Of a DNA stretch of 64,000 bases, positions 51,470 to 60,550 are shown one piece after another. The DNA comes from Candidatus Nitrospira nitrificans (GTDB lineage Bacteria; Nitrospirota; Nitrospiria; Nitrospirales; Nitrospiraceae), in NCBI RefSeq assembly GCF_001458775.1, contig NZ_CZPZ01000005.1, positions 61,152-125,151 on the forward strand, in the 5' to 3' direction. Each line of letters opens with the position of its first letter. Position 1 is the stretch's first letter. Made by a program: the position numbers and the translations under genes. The notes beneath the pieces are model-generated. The model searched no databases. It was not told the origin of the DNA and worked only from the letters and a program-made list of their open reading frames with translations.

Positions 51470-53044
51470 TCAAAATGCGAGCTGTATCCGACTGAGCAAG
51501 ACGCGTTCATCAGGACGGTCTTGCACCGTGGTTTCAGCCGCATTGATCGGCGTGATATCGATACCTGCGCCACCGTCAAATTTCGTTTCCGAGTAATTGA
51601 CGGCGGCTCTGACATTTTGATTCAGATACCAGTTCACACCGACCGTCCAGGAACGTGCGGATTTCGGGCTTTCCGACAAATTGGCATATCCTCCGACAAA
51701 TGACGCACCTGTCGGATTTTTGAACGTGTCGTCATCGAGAAGCATTTCGCCGTATCGCCCCACGAACTCCCAGGCTCCTCCACCGTTGCCGAAATCAAAA
51801 TTGTGCCTGGGTTTGACTCCTTGGAACGAGGCATCTTCTCCGGTGAGGATATAGGACACCGTCACGTGCCAGGCTTGATGATGCAGCGTCTTCCCAGTAT
51901 CGGGCGTCACCACGGTGTTGGAACCAGGTCCACCTCCGGGAGGAGGACCACCGGTCGAAAGACTGACGTCTTGCCTGACGATCGCGTATTCGCTCAGAAG
52001 GCCGAACGGTCCGATGTAGTAGTAGGCTTGCGGAGAAACGCGTAGGCGGTCTCCGTCGGCGACAGTCGCGCCGCCATACCGAAAGAAGACGTTCTGGCCA
52101 TCCGTGAGATAATTGGGCAGGCCGTTTCTCGTCGCGTCGGCCGGAGTCGTGTCGGTAAAATTCAGGTTCCGCTCACCACGTACGCTCGTGTAGGTTGCCG
52201 CCACGCCTACGCCGAGTCCCCGTAATACAGACTCACGATTCCGGAACGGTGTGAAAAATACCCTGCCGGTAAATTCCTTGCGTCCGCTGAATTGCGGGCC
52301 CGTACTAATGTTGCCGCCATCGGTCACCCCGTTCATCAGACCGAACGCGTAATTGACTGTGTTGTCGAGAACGTCGCCATGCACGGCGATGCCCAAATCC
52401 CGATTCGGCAGAATGGCATTCGAAACATAACTTCGTTCGATGAATTTGATATCGCTCGCGCTCTGCAAACGCTCCAGCGAAACAAAGCTTTTGAATTTGC
52501 CGACGCGAATTTTAAAGGCTGAATCGAGTCGGGCATCCAGGTACGCATCGAAGATGGATACCGTCCCGCCTGCAAAGTCAGTCATGAAGCGAAAGTCATA
52601 TTTCCCCAGCAACGTGCCTTCGATCGTCGGTCTGGCGCGGCGTAGGCTCCATGAATTATTGGCGTCATGGAATCCCGCTTCATCCAGATTTCCCGCACGT
52701 TGATCGGTGCGATTACGGATGTCATTCACGCCTTCGAAGAACAGCCGGTGATCGACCTGGACAATGCCGTGGAACTTGATGCTGTTGGTGCCATCGGCAG
52801 ACTCAACTGAGAGCCCTGAGCTGCCGACCTTTGCTATCGGCACTGCTTTTTTAGCGGCCTCTGAGGCTTCCTGGTCCAATTCCCGCTTTCGCTTGAGAAT
52901 ACGCACCTCCTGATCCAACTCCTCAAAGCGTTGTTCGAGCGACTTCTCAGGTGGTGTCACCTCTTGCGCTCTCGCTTGCCCTGTGAACCCGAGGAAAATG
53001 CCTGCCACTATCGCCACTCCTCCGAACAACCATGACCTTCTCAT
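51470..53044 (-). CDS. outer-membrane porin, OprO/OprP family
   Basis: 524 residues from ATG 53044, eight bases after AAGGAG; a TTG two codons earlier is too close. Signal peptide (about 1-26, ending Gln-Ala-Arg-Ala-Gln). A short coiled coil (about 30-60) like that of trimeric porins follows, then a 16-strand barrel with Asp/Gly-rich turns and a C-terminal Phe typical of outer-membrane insertion (Leu-Ala-Phe). The family includes polyphosphate/phosphate-selective channels. Being first with sulfate transport genes suggests an anion such as sulfate as cargo (inference). Confidence 0.85.
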   Translation of the reverse strand: MRRSWLFGGVAIVAGIFLGFTGQARAQEVTPPEKSLEQRFEELDQEVRILKRKRELDQEASEAAKKAVPIAKVGSSGLSVESADGTNSIKFHGIVQVDHRLFFEGVNDIRNRTDQRAGNLDEAGFHDANNSWSLRRARPTIEGTLLGKYDFRFMTDFAGGTVSIFDAYLDARLDSAFKIRVGKFKSFVSLERLQSASDIKFIERSYVSNAILPNRDLGIAVHGDVLDNTVNYAFGLMNGVTDGGNISTGPQFSGRKEFTGRVFFTPFRNRESVLRGLGVGVAATYTSVRGERNLNFTDTTPADATRNGLPNYLTDGQNVFFRYGGATVADGDRLRVSPQAYYYIGPFGLLSEYAIVRQDVSLSTGGPPPGGGPGSNTVVTPDTGKTLHHQAWHVTVSYILTGEDASFQGVKPRHNFDFGNGGGAWEFVGRYGEMLLDDDTFKNPTGASFVGGYANLSESPKSARSWTVGVNWYLNQNVRAAVNYSETKFDGGAGIDITPINAAETTVQDRPDERVLLSRIQLAF

Positions 53045-53208
53045 CTTCAAGTCTCCTTCTCATGAGATGGGGTCTCCGGTTGTCCGGTCAATCCACCAAA
53101 AGATTATTTACTGCCGCAGCGCCGGCTTCCTGTTGTGTGGATGGCCGATCTGCCGTGCAACCGCTCTTTCTACAAACAGTGTCGATGAGTCATGTCGGAT
53201 CCTCACCA

Positions 53209-53379
53209 TTAAGGTCGATCAAACCGCATCTTCTCTTTCCGCTCGATCTGCACCACTCTGGAGTCGTGAACAATAATCTCGACAGACCCAAACCGAATCC
53301 CTTTCAAGGCGAGCAAAATCGCCTGCTCGACTGTTTGATTTGAGTACGGGAACGGTGCCTCTTGAGCCCCTCCTGACAT
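53209..53379 (-). CDS. YezD-like (DUF2292) small protein
   Basis: 56 residues from ATG 53379 (GAGGGTT upstream). Contains Leu-Leu-Ala-Leu-Lys-Gly-Ile-Arg-Phe-Gly-Ser-Val-Glu-Ile-Ile-Val-His-Asp-Ser-Arg-Val-Val-Gln-Ile-Glu-Arg, the core of the YezD/DUF2292 family, often found with sulfate or sulfur-assimilation genes. Function unknown. It is the first gene of the sulfate group on this strand; a 160-base gap separates it from the porin. Confidence 0.85.
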   Translation of the reverse strand: MSGGAQEAPFPYSNQTVEQAILLALKGIRFGSVEIIVHDSRVVQIERKEKMRFDRP

Positions 53380-53620
53380 AACCCTCAACTCTTTCCTCTG
53401 TGATCTATCTGTCACTGATTAATCTTTATATTTCCGATCATGATTGAATGACTTATTAATATCAAGACTGATGTTTCTTTGTCAACATTATTCATTATCG
53501 TAATTGTAATCATTATTATTAATGTATTCATCCACTCATAGAACTTCAATTGTCTACTAAAGCGAAAAGAATTAGGATATTATAATTGACACATGACAAG
53601 TTTTATTGCTATGAAAGGGT
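53380..53620. other. divergent regulatory region, AT-rich
   Basis: This gap separates the YezD-like gene from the regulator gene. Bases 53425-53580 are strikingly AT-rich compared with flanks. A TTGACA (53586-53591) and TATGAA (53610-53615) with an 18-base spacer lie close before the regulator start, but would leave almost no leader. Several ATTAT/ATAAT half-sites occur, but no single palindrome stands out. Confidence 0.5.
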
Positions 53621-54799
53621 ATGCGGATTCAGGACCAGACACTTAAAAACACCGTTCAGTTTTCCAATCACCTCAAATCCATCCGCACGAAGAAGGGTCT
53701 GTCTCAAGTCGAACTCGCCAGGCGAGCGGGCATGACGCGACAGGGCTTGTCGGCCATCGAGTCAAACCTCTATTTGCCGACGACCGCCGTTGCCCTCCGG
53801 TTGGCTTCGGTACTGGATTGTCGCGTTGAAGACCTATTCAGCCTTGCTCCGACAGAAAATATTATCGAAGGCACTCTGATCGGTCATCTCCCCCAAACGG
53901 AGAGAATTCAACCGATTCGAGTCAAAGTTTCAACCGTTGGAAAGCGAACGGTCGTGCGGCCTGTCACCGGCTTGGGCGAGCAATTCTCCTTCGCCGTTCC
54001 TGCCGATGGGTATGTCAACGAGACCTCCGGTAAACGGTCCGGCGACACTGTCCGCGTGCAGCTCTCCCGTGATCGAGAAGCGATCCAACAGGAAATCTCC
54101 GTGGCCGGATGTGATCCGGCGATTTTTTTAGCCGGTGAACATTTACGGCGACAAAAGGACCAGACGACCGTCGTGGGCTGGACCATGGGAAGCACGGCAG
54201 CACTCCACGCATTGCAGCGTGGTGACGTGCATGTGGCGGGACTCCATCTCCTCGACCCGGTCAGCGGAGAATCGAATGTGCCGTTTCTCAGGCGGTCGCT
54301 GAAGGGGTCCGGCTATGAGGTCGTCACGTTCGCCACGTGGGAGGAAGGATTTCTCGTTCGCACGGGCAATCCAAAATCAATTCGCACGGCTGCGGATCTT
54401 GCGGAGCCGATGGTGACACTGATCAATCGAGAAGAAGGCTCCGGAGCAAGACTGCTGCTTGATCAACGGTTGCGAGCAGTTGGAATTGAGCCTACGCAAG
54501 TTCGAGGGTATGATCGAATCGTATCGTCGCATTTCGATGTGGCTCGGACTATTGCGGAGCGCCAGGCCGACGTTGGCGTCGGTATTCGCTCCGCCGCACA
54601 ACTCTTTGAACTCGATTTCGTACCGCTGCAAGCCGCCCGCTACGACCTGGTCGTACCCAAGTCACACCTCAAGTCCCATCCGACGTTGACACATCTGTTT
54701 GAAACACTGGTCAGCCGTCCATTCAGGAACGAGATCGAAGCGCTTGGCGGATACGACACCAGCGAAACGGGAAAAGTCCATGCCTTGCGGGTCGTTTAA
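53621..54799 (+). CDS. one-component regulator: XRE HTH plus periplasmic-binding-like domain
   Basis: 392 residues from ATG 53621 (AAAGGGT). The XRE helix-turn-helix covers about 15-70 (Ser-Gln-Val-Glu-Leu-Ala-Arg-Arg-Ala-Gly-Met-Thr-Arg-Gln-Gly-Leu). The rest is a PBP-like domain (about 165-380) with Asn-Arg-Glu-Glu-Gly-Ser-Gly-Ala-Arg-Leu-Leu-Leu-Asp-Gln, as in the substrate-sensing domains fused to some molybdate or tungstate regulators. It is a cytoplasmic protein without a signal peptide. It probably senses molybdate or a related oxyanion and controls the adjoining porin-modABC genes, and perhaps the divergent sulfate group. Confidence 0.82.
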   Translation: MRIQDQTLKNTVQFSNHLKSIRTKKGLSQVELARRAGMTRQGLSAIESNLYLPTTAVALRLASVLDCRVEDLFSLAPTENIIEGTLIGHLPQTERIQPIRVKVSTVGKRTVVRPVTGLGEQFSFAVPADGYVNETSGKRSGDTVRVQLSRDREAIQQEISVAGCDPAIFLAGEHLRRQKDQTTVVGWTMGSTAALHALQRGDVHVAGLHLLDPVSGESNVPFLRRSLKGSGYEVVTFATWEEGFLVRTGNPKSIRTAADLAEPMVTLINREEGSGARLLLDQRLRAVGIEPTQVRGYDRIVSSHFDVARTIAERQADVGVGIRSAAQLFELDFVPLQAARYDLVVPKSHLKSHPTLTHLFETLVSRPFRNEIEALGGYDTSETGKVHALRVV

Positions 54800-54859
54800 C
54801 GACTTTCTCGCCAGGTTTAAACACACACTTTCAACAACCGTCCCACTCAAGGGGAGAAT

Positions 54860-56401
54860 ATGTCGAAGAAATCGTTGTGCTGGGTCTTGCTGACTGTACC
54901 GCTCCTTGTGTTTGCACCGAACACGACCGAGGCCGTCGAGTATGGAGAATTGGTCCAGAAAGATGGGCAATGGGCATTTAAGAACACCGAAGATCCCGTT
55001 TTCAAACTCATGCGTGACACGGGCTGGATTACCAATGAGCGATATTTCGAAGTTTCCGGTCGGACCGGAAAAAACTGGATCGAGCCAGCCGACGCCGTAC
55101 TCATCCGGCGACAAAGTGTGGACTGGGGACGATACCTCCATACTGCGGCGCACCTCCCCGACTGGATCGATCTGGGGTTCGAGCAACGGACACGGTTTGA
55201 ATCCTATGACCAGCCCTGGCGATCAAACCAAGTCGCCGGGAACGGAGGGACGGATTTCCAAGTTCCCCTGCGCTCGATAGTTCGATTTGGATTGGGCGGA
55301 GACGGACCATTCCGATTTCTTTTTGAAGGAATAGATTCACGGTCCTTTTCGGATGGAGCGCGTGCAGATTTTCAGAATAACACCTCCGTCAATGAGTTCG
55401 ACGTATTACAATTATTCGGATCATTGACGTTGAAGAATGTCTTAGGAACAGGGTTACGGACTGACTTCCACTTCGGACGATTTACCATGGATTTAGGTAA
55501 ACGCCGGCTCGTCGCCAGAAACGAATTTCGAAATACCATCCAAGCGTTCGACGGGTTTCACTGGCAGATCGGTGAGGATAAGCTCTGGCGGATCAGGGCA
55601 TTCGTCGTGGAGCCGGTCGTCATCCAGCCTGTGCGACTCGATGAAATGAACAGCAAATTCTTCTTCTGGGGGACCTATCTCGAGAGTCGGCATTTCACCT
55701 GGTTCCAGTTTGACGCCTACTATTTAGGGCTCAATGACAAACGGGGGGCTGTAGCCAATCGTCGAAACATATCCACGTACGGAGTTCGTCTCTTTAAAGA
55801 ACCCGTCGTGGGTGAAATGGATTACGAGATCGAAAGCGGCTATCAGACCGGCAACACAGGGGGTCGCGATCATGTCGCTCACTTTCAAAATGCTGAGGTG
55901 GGGTACACATTCAACGCTCCTTGGACTCCCCGATTGCTCGCTCAGTATACCTATGCCAGTGGAGATGACGACCCCACCGACGATGAGAACGGATCGTTCG
56001 ACCGGTTGTTCGGCGCGCGCCGATTCGACTTCAATCCGACCGGCATCTTCGGACCGTTTTTCAGAAGCAACATCAATACCCCGGGATGGCGGCTGATCCT
56101 ACAGCCGGGAAAAAGCGTGACGCTTCAAGTGAAACATCGCTTTTGGTACCTGGCTCAAGCAGAAGATCAGTTCGCAGGTAACGGATTGCGAGATGTCACC
56201 GGACAATCCGGAAGCTATCTGGGCCACGATGTGGAACTGCGCGCGCAATGGGCCATCAACCGGAACCTGGGTTTCGATGTCGGATACATGCATTGGTTCA
56301 AGGGCTCCTACTTTGACAGCCCCGCCATCCTTGTCCAAATGCCGCAAGGCGGAAACAAGGATACGGATTACTTCTATGCTCAGGCAACAGTCAGAATGTA
56401 G
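54860..56401 (+). CDS. alginate-export-type outer-membrane porin
   Basis: 513 residues from ATG 54860 (GGGGAGAAT upstream). A signal peptide (about 1-25) is followed by an all-beta barrel protein with Gly-Phe-Glu-Gln-Arg-Thr-Arg-Phe-Glu-Ser-Tyr and Gly-Arg-Phe-Thr-Met-Asp-Leu-Gly-Lys-Arg-Arg-Leu-Val, the pattern of the alginate_exp family. The C-terminal Thr-Val-Arg-Met is consistent with a barrel end. In the pathway it sits between the regulator and modA (12 bases apart), so it is more likely a molybdate or small-anion channel than an alginate exporter (inference). Confidence 0.8.
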   Translation: MSKKSLCWVLLTVPLLVFAPNTTEAVEYGELVQKDGQWAFKNTEDPVFKLMRDTGWITNERYFEVSGRTGKNWIEPADAVLIRRQSVDWGRYLHTAAHLPDWIDLGFEQRTRFESYDQPWRSNQVAGNGGTDFQVPLRSIVRFGLGGDGPFRFLFEGIDSRSFSDGARADFQNNTSVNEFDVLQLFGSLTLKNVLGTGLRTDFHFGRFTMDLGKRRLVARNEFRNTIQAFDGFHWQIGEDKLWRIRAFVVEPVVIQPVRLDEMNSKFFFWGTYLESRHFTWFQFDAYYLGLNDKRGAVANRRNISTYGVRLFKEPVVGEMDYEIESGYQTGNTGGRDHVAHFQNAEVGYTFNAPWTPRLLAQYTYASGDDDPTDDENGSFDRLFGARRFDFNPTGIFGPFFRSNINTPGWRLILQPGKSVTLQVKHRFWYLAQAEDQFAGNGLRDVTGQSGSYLGHDVELRAQWAINRNLGFDVGYMHWFKGSYFDSPAILVQMPQGGNKDTDYFYAQATVRM

Positions 56402-56413
56402 AAAGGATCGGTC

Positions 56414-57169
56414 ATGAAACAGAGGTTTCTAATCTTAAGCTTATTGGTCATCGTAACGATGGCGGTTACCCCGGCCTTCGCCGAGCAAGCCCTGGTGGCC
56501 GTTGCCGCCAATTTTGTTCCGCCGTTCCGCGAGATCGCAATGGAGTTCGAGAAATCGACCGGCCATCAGCTTCAGGTTGCCGGAGGATCCTCCGGCAATT
56601 TCTATTCGCAAATCAAGAATGGCGCACCGTTCGATGTGTTTTTCTCTGCCGATATGGAACGCCCCAAGAAGTTGGAAGATGAGGGGCTTGGTGTCAAGGA
56701 TTCCCGCTTCACCTATGCCATCGGCCGTCTTGTGCTGTGGAGTCCGAACGAGAGCCTGATCAAAGGCGAGGAGACGCTACGGTCGAAACAATACAAGAAG
56801 CTGGCCATGGCCAATCCCAAGACCGCGCCATACGGCGTCGCAGCAATGCAGGCTCTCCAAAGGCTGGAAGTCTGGGACAGCGTACAGCCTCACATCGTCA
56901 TGGGAGAGAGTCTCGGTCAAACCATGGGGTTCATCGAGTCCGGCAATGCCCAGTTGGGGTTCGTGGCCTTATCACAGGTCCTCGATCCGAAGATTAAGGG
57001 ACAGGGCAGTCGCTGGGATGTCCCAAACAATCTGCACGAACCAATCCAACAGGACGTGATCTTGCTGACGAAGGGCAAGGATAACGTGGCGGCCAAAGCT
57101 CTCCTGGAGTTCATCGGTAGCCCGCGAGCCAAAGCGATCATCGAACATTATGGGTATGAGCTGAAGTAA
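56414..57169 (+). CDS. modA: molybdate-binding periplasmic protein
   Basis: 251 residues from ATG 56414 with GAAAGGATCGG upstream. A signal peptide (about 1-23, ending Ala-Phe-Ala) precedes Ala-Val-Ala-Ala-Asn-Phe-Val-Pro-Pro-Phe-Arg-Glu-Ile-Ala, a typical ModA start. Gly-Gly-Ser-Ser-Gly-Asn-Phe-Tyr-Ser-Gln-Ile and Ala-Asn-Pro-Lys-Thr-Ala-Pro-Tyr-Gly contribute to oxyanion binding. It supplies ModB/ModC. Tungstate is also possible, since ModA-type proteins bind both. Confidence 0.93.
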   Translation: MKQRFLILSLLVIVTMAVTPAFAEQALVAVAANFVPPFREIAMEFEKSTGHQLQVAGGSSGNFYSQIKNGAPFDVFFSADMERPKKLEDEGLGVKDSRFTYAIGRLVLWSPNESLIKGEETLRSKQYKKLAMANPKTAPYGVAAMQALQRLEVWDSVQPHIVMGESLGQTMGFIESGNAQLGFVALSQVLDPKIKGQGSRWDVPNNLHEPIQQDVILLTKGKDNVAAKALLEFIGSPRAKAIIEHYGYELK

Positions 57170-57177
57170 AAAGTCCC

Positions 57178-57852
57178 ATGGCAATCTTGACAGACCTTGA
57201 TCTGAACGCACTGTGGGTCAGCGTACGGCTGGCGACGATGACCGTGATCATTCTATTGATCGTTGGCACGCCTCTCGCTTGGTGGCTGGCCCATACTCGA
57301 TCCCGAGTGAGACCTATCGTGGAAGCCGTGGTCGCGCTTCCGATCGTGCTCCCTCCCACGGTCCTGGGATTCTACATTCTCGTCGCGCTTGGTCCTTATG
57401 GACCGCTCGGTCGTCTTGCAGATCTCTCACTGGCATTCACCTTCACCGGTCTAGTGATCGCATCTGTTTTTTATTCGATGCCATTCGTCATTCAGCCGCT
57501 GCAAAGCGCGTTTGAAGCGGTCGGTAAAGCTCCGCTTGAAGCTGCTTGGTCGCTCCGCGCCTCGAAGTGGGACGCGTTTGTGACTGTCATTTCTCCGATC
57601 GCACTGCGGGGATATATCAGTGCGATCGTGCTCGGGTTTGCGCATACGATGGGTGAGTTTGGCGTGGTGCTCATGGTCGGAGGGTCGATTCCGGGACAAA
57701 CACGTGTCCTCTCCACCACCATCTTCGAGCATGTCGAACTCGGGGAATATGCCCAAGCGCATGCGGCCTCTGCCTTCATGCTGATCTTTTCGTTCCTGGT
57801 ATTGCTAGCGGTCTATATCGCGAATCGCCGATTTCCCATACACGTCTCATGA
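57178..57852 (+). CDS. modB: molybdate ABC transporter permease
   Basis: 224 residues, about five membrane helices. It has the EAA loop (Leu-Glu-Ala-Ala-Trp-Ser-Leu-Arg-Ala-Ser-Lys-Trp-Asp-Ala-Phe) and Phe-Ala-His-Thr-Met-Gly-Glu-Phe-Gly-Val-Val-Leu-Met-Val-Gly-Gly, diagnostic of ModB. The start ATG 57178 lies eight bases after modA. The stop overlaps modC by four bases, so they are coupled. Confidence 0.94.
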   Translation: MAILTDLDLNALWVSVRLATMTVIILLIVGTPLAWWLAHTRSRVRPIVEAVVALPIVLPPTVLGFYILVALGPYGPLGRLADLSLAFTFTGLVIASVFYSMPFVIQPLQSAFEAVGKAPLEAAWSLRASKWDAFVTVISPIALRGYISAIVLGFAHTMGEFGVVLMVGGSIPGQTRVLSTTIFEHVELGEYAQAHAASAFMLIFSFLVLLAVYIANRRFPIHVS

Positions 57853-58940
57853 GTCATTTACTGGCACACTTTGATGTGCGATTTCCCAATTTTCGTCTGA
57901 ACGTCGATATAGACGTACCGATGTCGGGCATTACCGCGATTTTCGGACCGTCCGGATCGGGAAAGACCACTTTTTTGAGATGCTTGGCCGGACTTGAGCG
58001 AGCATCAGATGGTTTTATGCAATTCGGCAACGATGTCTGGCAGGACGAAAAGGTCGGTTTGTGCCTGCCGCTCCATAAACGCCCCATCGGATATGTCTTC
58101 CAAGAACCTCGCTTGTTTCCTCATTACAACGTGCGCGCGAATCTTCTGTACGGTTATAAGCGGGTCCCCGTGGAAGAACGCCGCATTGCCATCGAGCACG
58201 TTGTCGAGATTCTGGGAATCGGCCATCTTCTTGAACGCCGCATCCACAAGCTCTCCGGCGGCGAGCAGCAGCGAGTGGCGATCGGCCGCGCGCTGCTGAC
58301 CAGTCCACAATTGCTATTGCTGGATGAACCGCTCGCCTCGCTCGATATTCAACGTAAGCAAGAGCTCCTTCGGTTCATACGCTGCCTTCATGAGGAGTTG
58401 GCCATCCCGGTGATGTACGTCAGCCATGCGATCAGTGAAATCCTCCAACTCGCGGACCGAGTCGTCCTGTTAAAAGATGGCAAACTCATAGGCACCGGCA
58501 CACTCAATGAGGTACTCACTTCGCTGGACTTTCGGGGGAGCTTCGGAGCACACCGCGTGGGAGCGGTTCTAGATGCCCGTGTATCCGGTCACGACCCGGA
58601 GTACGGCCTCACTCAGTTGGCATTCCTGGGACAATCGCTGTTCGTTCCACTGCAATCCGCCACCGTCGGGCAGGATGTGCGCGTCCATATCCTCTCCAGC
58701 GATGTCAGCCTCGTCGTCGGCCGAACCGATTCCCCGACTAGTGTGTTGAATATTCTCGAAGCGACGATCGTTGAAGTTCGAGAGTTGAATCAGTCGTCGG
58801 TGGACGTCTTGTTGGATATTGGATCACCACTGATCGCGAGCATCACCAGAAAATCGCTCGCGACCTTGGGACTGAAGTCTGGGCAACGGGTATGTGCCCA
58901 TGTCAAAGCGGTGGCAATGAATGAAGAGTTGGTGGAATAG
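57849..58940 (+). CDS. modC: molybdate ABC transporter ATP-binding protein
   Basis: 363 residues. Walker A Phe-Gly-Pro-Ser-Gly-Ser-Gly-Lys-Thr-Thr, signature Leu-Ser-Gly-Gly-Glu-Gln-Gln-Arg-Val-Ala-Ile-Gly, Walker B Leu-Leu-Leu-Leu-Asp-Glu-Pro-Leu-Ala-Ser-Leu-Asp, H-loop Tyr-Val-Ser-His-Ala. A C-terminal molybdate-binding (MOP/TOBE) domain at about 290-360 can sense molybdate and restrain transport. Last gene of the run; its end is followed by a 487-base gap. Confidence 0.94.
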   Translation: MSHLLAHFDVRFPNFRLNVDIDVPMSGITAIFGPSGSGKTTFLRCLAGLERASDGFMQFGNDVWQDEKVGLCLPLHKRPIGYVFQEPRLFPHYNVRANLLYGYKRVPVEERRIAIEHVVEILGIGHLLERRIHKLSGGEQQRVAIGRALLTSPQLLLLDEPLASLDIQRKQELLRFIRCLHEELAIPVMYVSHAISEILQLADRVVLLKDGKLIGTGTLNEVLTSLDFRGSFGAHRVGAVLDARVSGHDPEYGLTQLAFLGQSLFVPLQSATVGQDVRVHILSSDVSLVVGRTDSPTSVLNILEATIVEVRELNQSSVDVLLDIGSPLIASITRKSLATLGLKSGQRVCAHVKAVAMNEELVE

Positions 58941-59427
58941 TGGCTTGGACACGGATAAGAAATCTCGGCTCACTCTGCCTTCGCAGCTCTCGTCACATGC
59001 TCATCTACATTGAGTGAATGGCGTTTTATTGACAATGCAGACTGTCTTCGAAATAGGCTCTGCGCATCTCGTTCCACGCCTATAACCATCTTCCACTTTA
59101 GACTGTTTCTCCCTCCCCAGTTTCTGTGGATAAACCTGTGCGCAACTCTCCTTGTGATGCGTGAACCTGCGAAATGCTCCTTACGCGACATTTTTGCCTA
59201 CTTTTTAATCATTGTATGATAGCGAAAGCATGACGCTACATCTTGTAGATTCTGATCCCTTTGCAAGAAGAAACCTGAAAGAGTTCGTTGGTTCAATGCT
59301 GACTCGTGTTTGTTTGCTCCAGCTGAGAAATATTTTTCCAGCAGAAAAGTTATGCACAAGCGTTTCACAAATATCCCGACTATTCACTTGACTTGGAGAG
59401 CACAACAGTGTTACCAATGGCTACATC
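58941..59427. other. intergenic region with two DnaA-box-like sequences
   Basis: About 487 bases between modC and the repressor gene. It contains TGTGGATAA (59125-59133), the exact complement of TTATCCACA, and TTATGCACA (59350-59358), which fits TTATNCACA. A small inverted repeat ATCAT TGT ATGAT lies at 59208-59220. Short frames here have no support as genes. No other origin hallmarks were found nearby. Confidence 0.5.
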
Positions 59428-59973
59428 ATGAAATCAAGAGACCTTAAAGATATCCGAGAAGAGCTAGGCCTCACGCAGCAGGAACTTGCCGACGCCTTGC
59501 ACACTACTCGGGTGTCCGTGGCACGGTATGAAGCCGGCATGCGACGGATTCCCGGTGTCGTCTCGGTGGTGCTGAATCAATTACGACGTAAGACGGCCGT
59601 TCCAATGGCCGGTCTCGTTGCAGCCGGCTATCCGATCGAGCCGGTGCCACAATCGGAACTCGTGGAGATCCCCTCGAGCATGTTGCGGAGCGGAGAGACC
59701 TTTGCATTAAAGGTCACGGGAGAATCCATGAAAGACGACGGCATTTTACCCGGCGATTTCGTGGTTGTGCACAAACAAGCTACGGCCAACAACGGGCAGA
59801 CCGTCGTCGCCCTGGTCAATGGCGAGGCCACGATCAAGACATACCTCAAGAAGGCTACTCACATTGAACTTCGTCCAGCTAATGAGACGATGCAGTCGAT
59901 CCTGGTCCGGCCATCGGATGCATTTCAGATCGAAGGGATCGTCATCGGTGTGATCAGGCATTGTGCCGTCTAG
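59428..59973 (+). CDS. LexA-like repressor with XRE DNA-binding domain (S24 peptidase)
   Basis: 181 residues from ATG 59428. The N-terminal XRE helix-turn-helix (about 5-45: Glu-Glu-Leu-Gly-Leu-Thr-Gln-Gln-Glu-Leu-Ala-Asp-Ala) replaces LexA's winged helix. The C-terminal S24 autoprotease domain has the cleavage-type sequence Val-Ala-Ala66-Gly67, catalytic Ser100 (Thr-Gly-Glu-Ser-Met) and Lys137 (Ala-Thr-Ile-Lys-Thr-Tyr). It would self-cleave on RecA-ssDNA stimulation, as phage CI or LexA do, so it probably controls an SOS-type regulon. Whether it is the cell's LexA or a phage-derived repressor cannot be settled here. Confidence 0.88.
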   Translation: MKSRDLKDIREELGLTQQELADALHTTRVSVARYEAGMRRIPGVVSVVLNQLRRKTAVPMAGLVAAGYPIEPVPQSELVEIPSSMLRSGETFALKVTGESMKDDGILPGDFVVVHKQATANNGQTVVALVNGEATIKTYLKKATHIELRPANETMQSILVRPSDAFQIEGIVIGVIRHCAV

Positions 59974-59993
59974 CCTATCGAAAGGAGGAAACG

Positions 59994-60242
59994 ATGCTCG
60001 CGACAGAATCAATCTCTCTCACGAAAGATCAGTTGATGGATTTGGAAAGGACAGTGGCGGCACTGGACAATCGGTTGCAGAGCATCCAGCGGGGCTTGGG
60101 ACGAAGCACTCCAGGCTCGCTGGTGGAGCGTTTTCGAAGCTTACTGCGGCCCAAACAAAGAAACCAGTTCATGTCGACAGTTTGTAATCGCCATGTCCGG
60201 CTGAATACAAAATTGACGAACCATGACAGTCCAAGAGCCTAG
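59994..60242 (+). CDS. small hypothetical protein
   Basis: 82 residues from ATG 59994; AAAGGAGG lies seven bases upstream, so expression is likely. It starts 20 bases after the repressor stop and is probably in its transcript. The first 40 residues look helical (Lys-Asp-Gln-Leu-Met-Asp-Leu-Glu-Arg-Thr-Val-Ala-Ala-Leu), perhaps a coiled coil; the C-terminus is basic. No family recognised. Confidence 0.55.
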   Translation: MLATESISLTKDQLMDLERTVAALDNRLQSIQRGLGRSTPGSLVERFRSLLRPKQRNQFMSTVCNRHVRLNTKLTNHDSPRA

Positions 60243-60472
60243 CGCACCATCAGTGCGGACAGGCCCCTGTTCTGATTGCGGCATACTCGTCGAACGGCTG
60301 ATGGAATCGATCGACGGCTTACGCACTCCACAGTTCAACATTGCCCAGTTTGTTGGAATGCTCACCGCCAGCGGCAAGTCTTCGCCGGTGGGTGTTGCGG
60401 ATAGGAGTGCGCTCCAAGAAAGGGTATCCCTCCCCTTCCAATCTGCCCATCAGTACGATACAGTTCAGCCAC

Positions 60473-60549
60473 GCCCCCGTAGCTCAGTTGGATAGAGCAG
60501 CGGTTTCCTAAACCGCGGGTCGTACGTTCAATTCGTATCGGGGGCACCA
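60473..60549 (+). tRNA. tRNA-Arg (anticodon CCT)
   Basis: 77 bases with encoded CCA. The acceptor GCCCCCG pairs with CGGGGGC. The anticodon stem GCGGT/ACCGC encloses TTCCTAA, giving anticodon CCT (codon AGG). The T-arm carries GTTCAATTC. Its 3' half (60504-60549) is repeated at 63537-63583, marking it as an integration site. Confidence 0.96.
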
Positions 60550-60550
60550 A

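Noticed and set aside
53425..53620. Classical ModE or CysB operator
   Set aside because: AT-rich half-sites exist, but no convincing match to a known operator symmetry was found.
58970..59191. 73-codon minus-strand frame after modC
   Set aside because: No ribosome-binding site or family match; overlaps the DnaA-box-like sequence.
58941..59427. Origin of replication
   Set aside because: Two DnaA-box-like sequences are present, but there is no dnaA, dnaN or gyrase gene nearby and no AT-rich unwinding region next to clustered boxes.
60223..60495. 90-codon plus-strand frame between the small hypothetical gene and tRNA-Arg
   Set aside because: It starts inside the previous gene and ends inside the tRNA. 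The N-terminal Cys-x2-Cys is suggestive, but the overlap with the tRNA and poor start context argue against a real gene.
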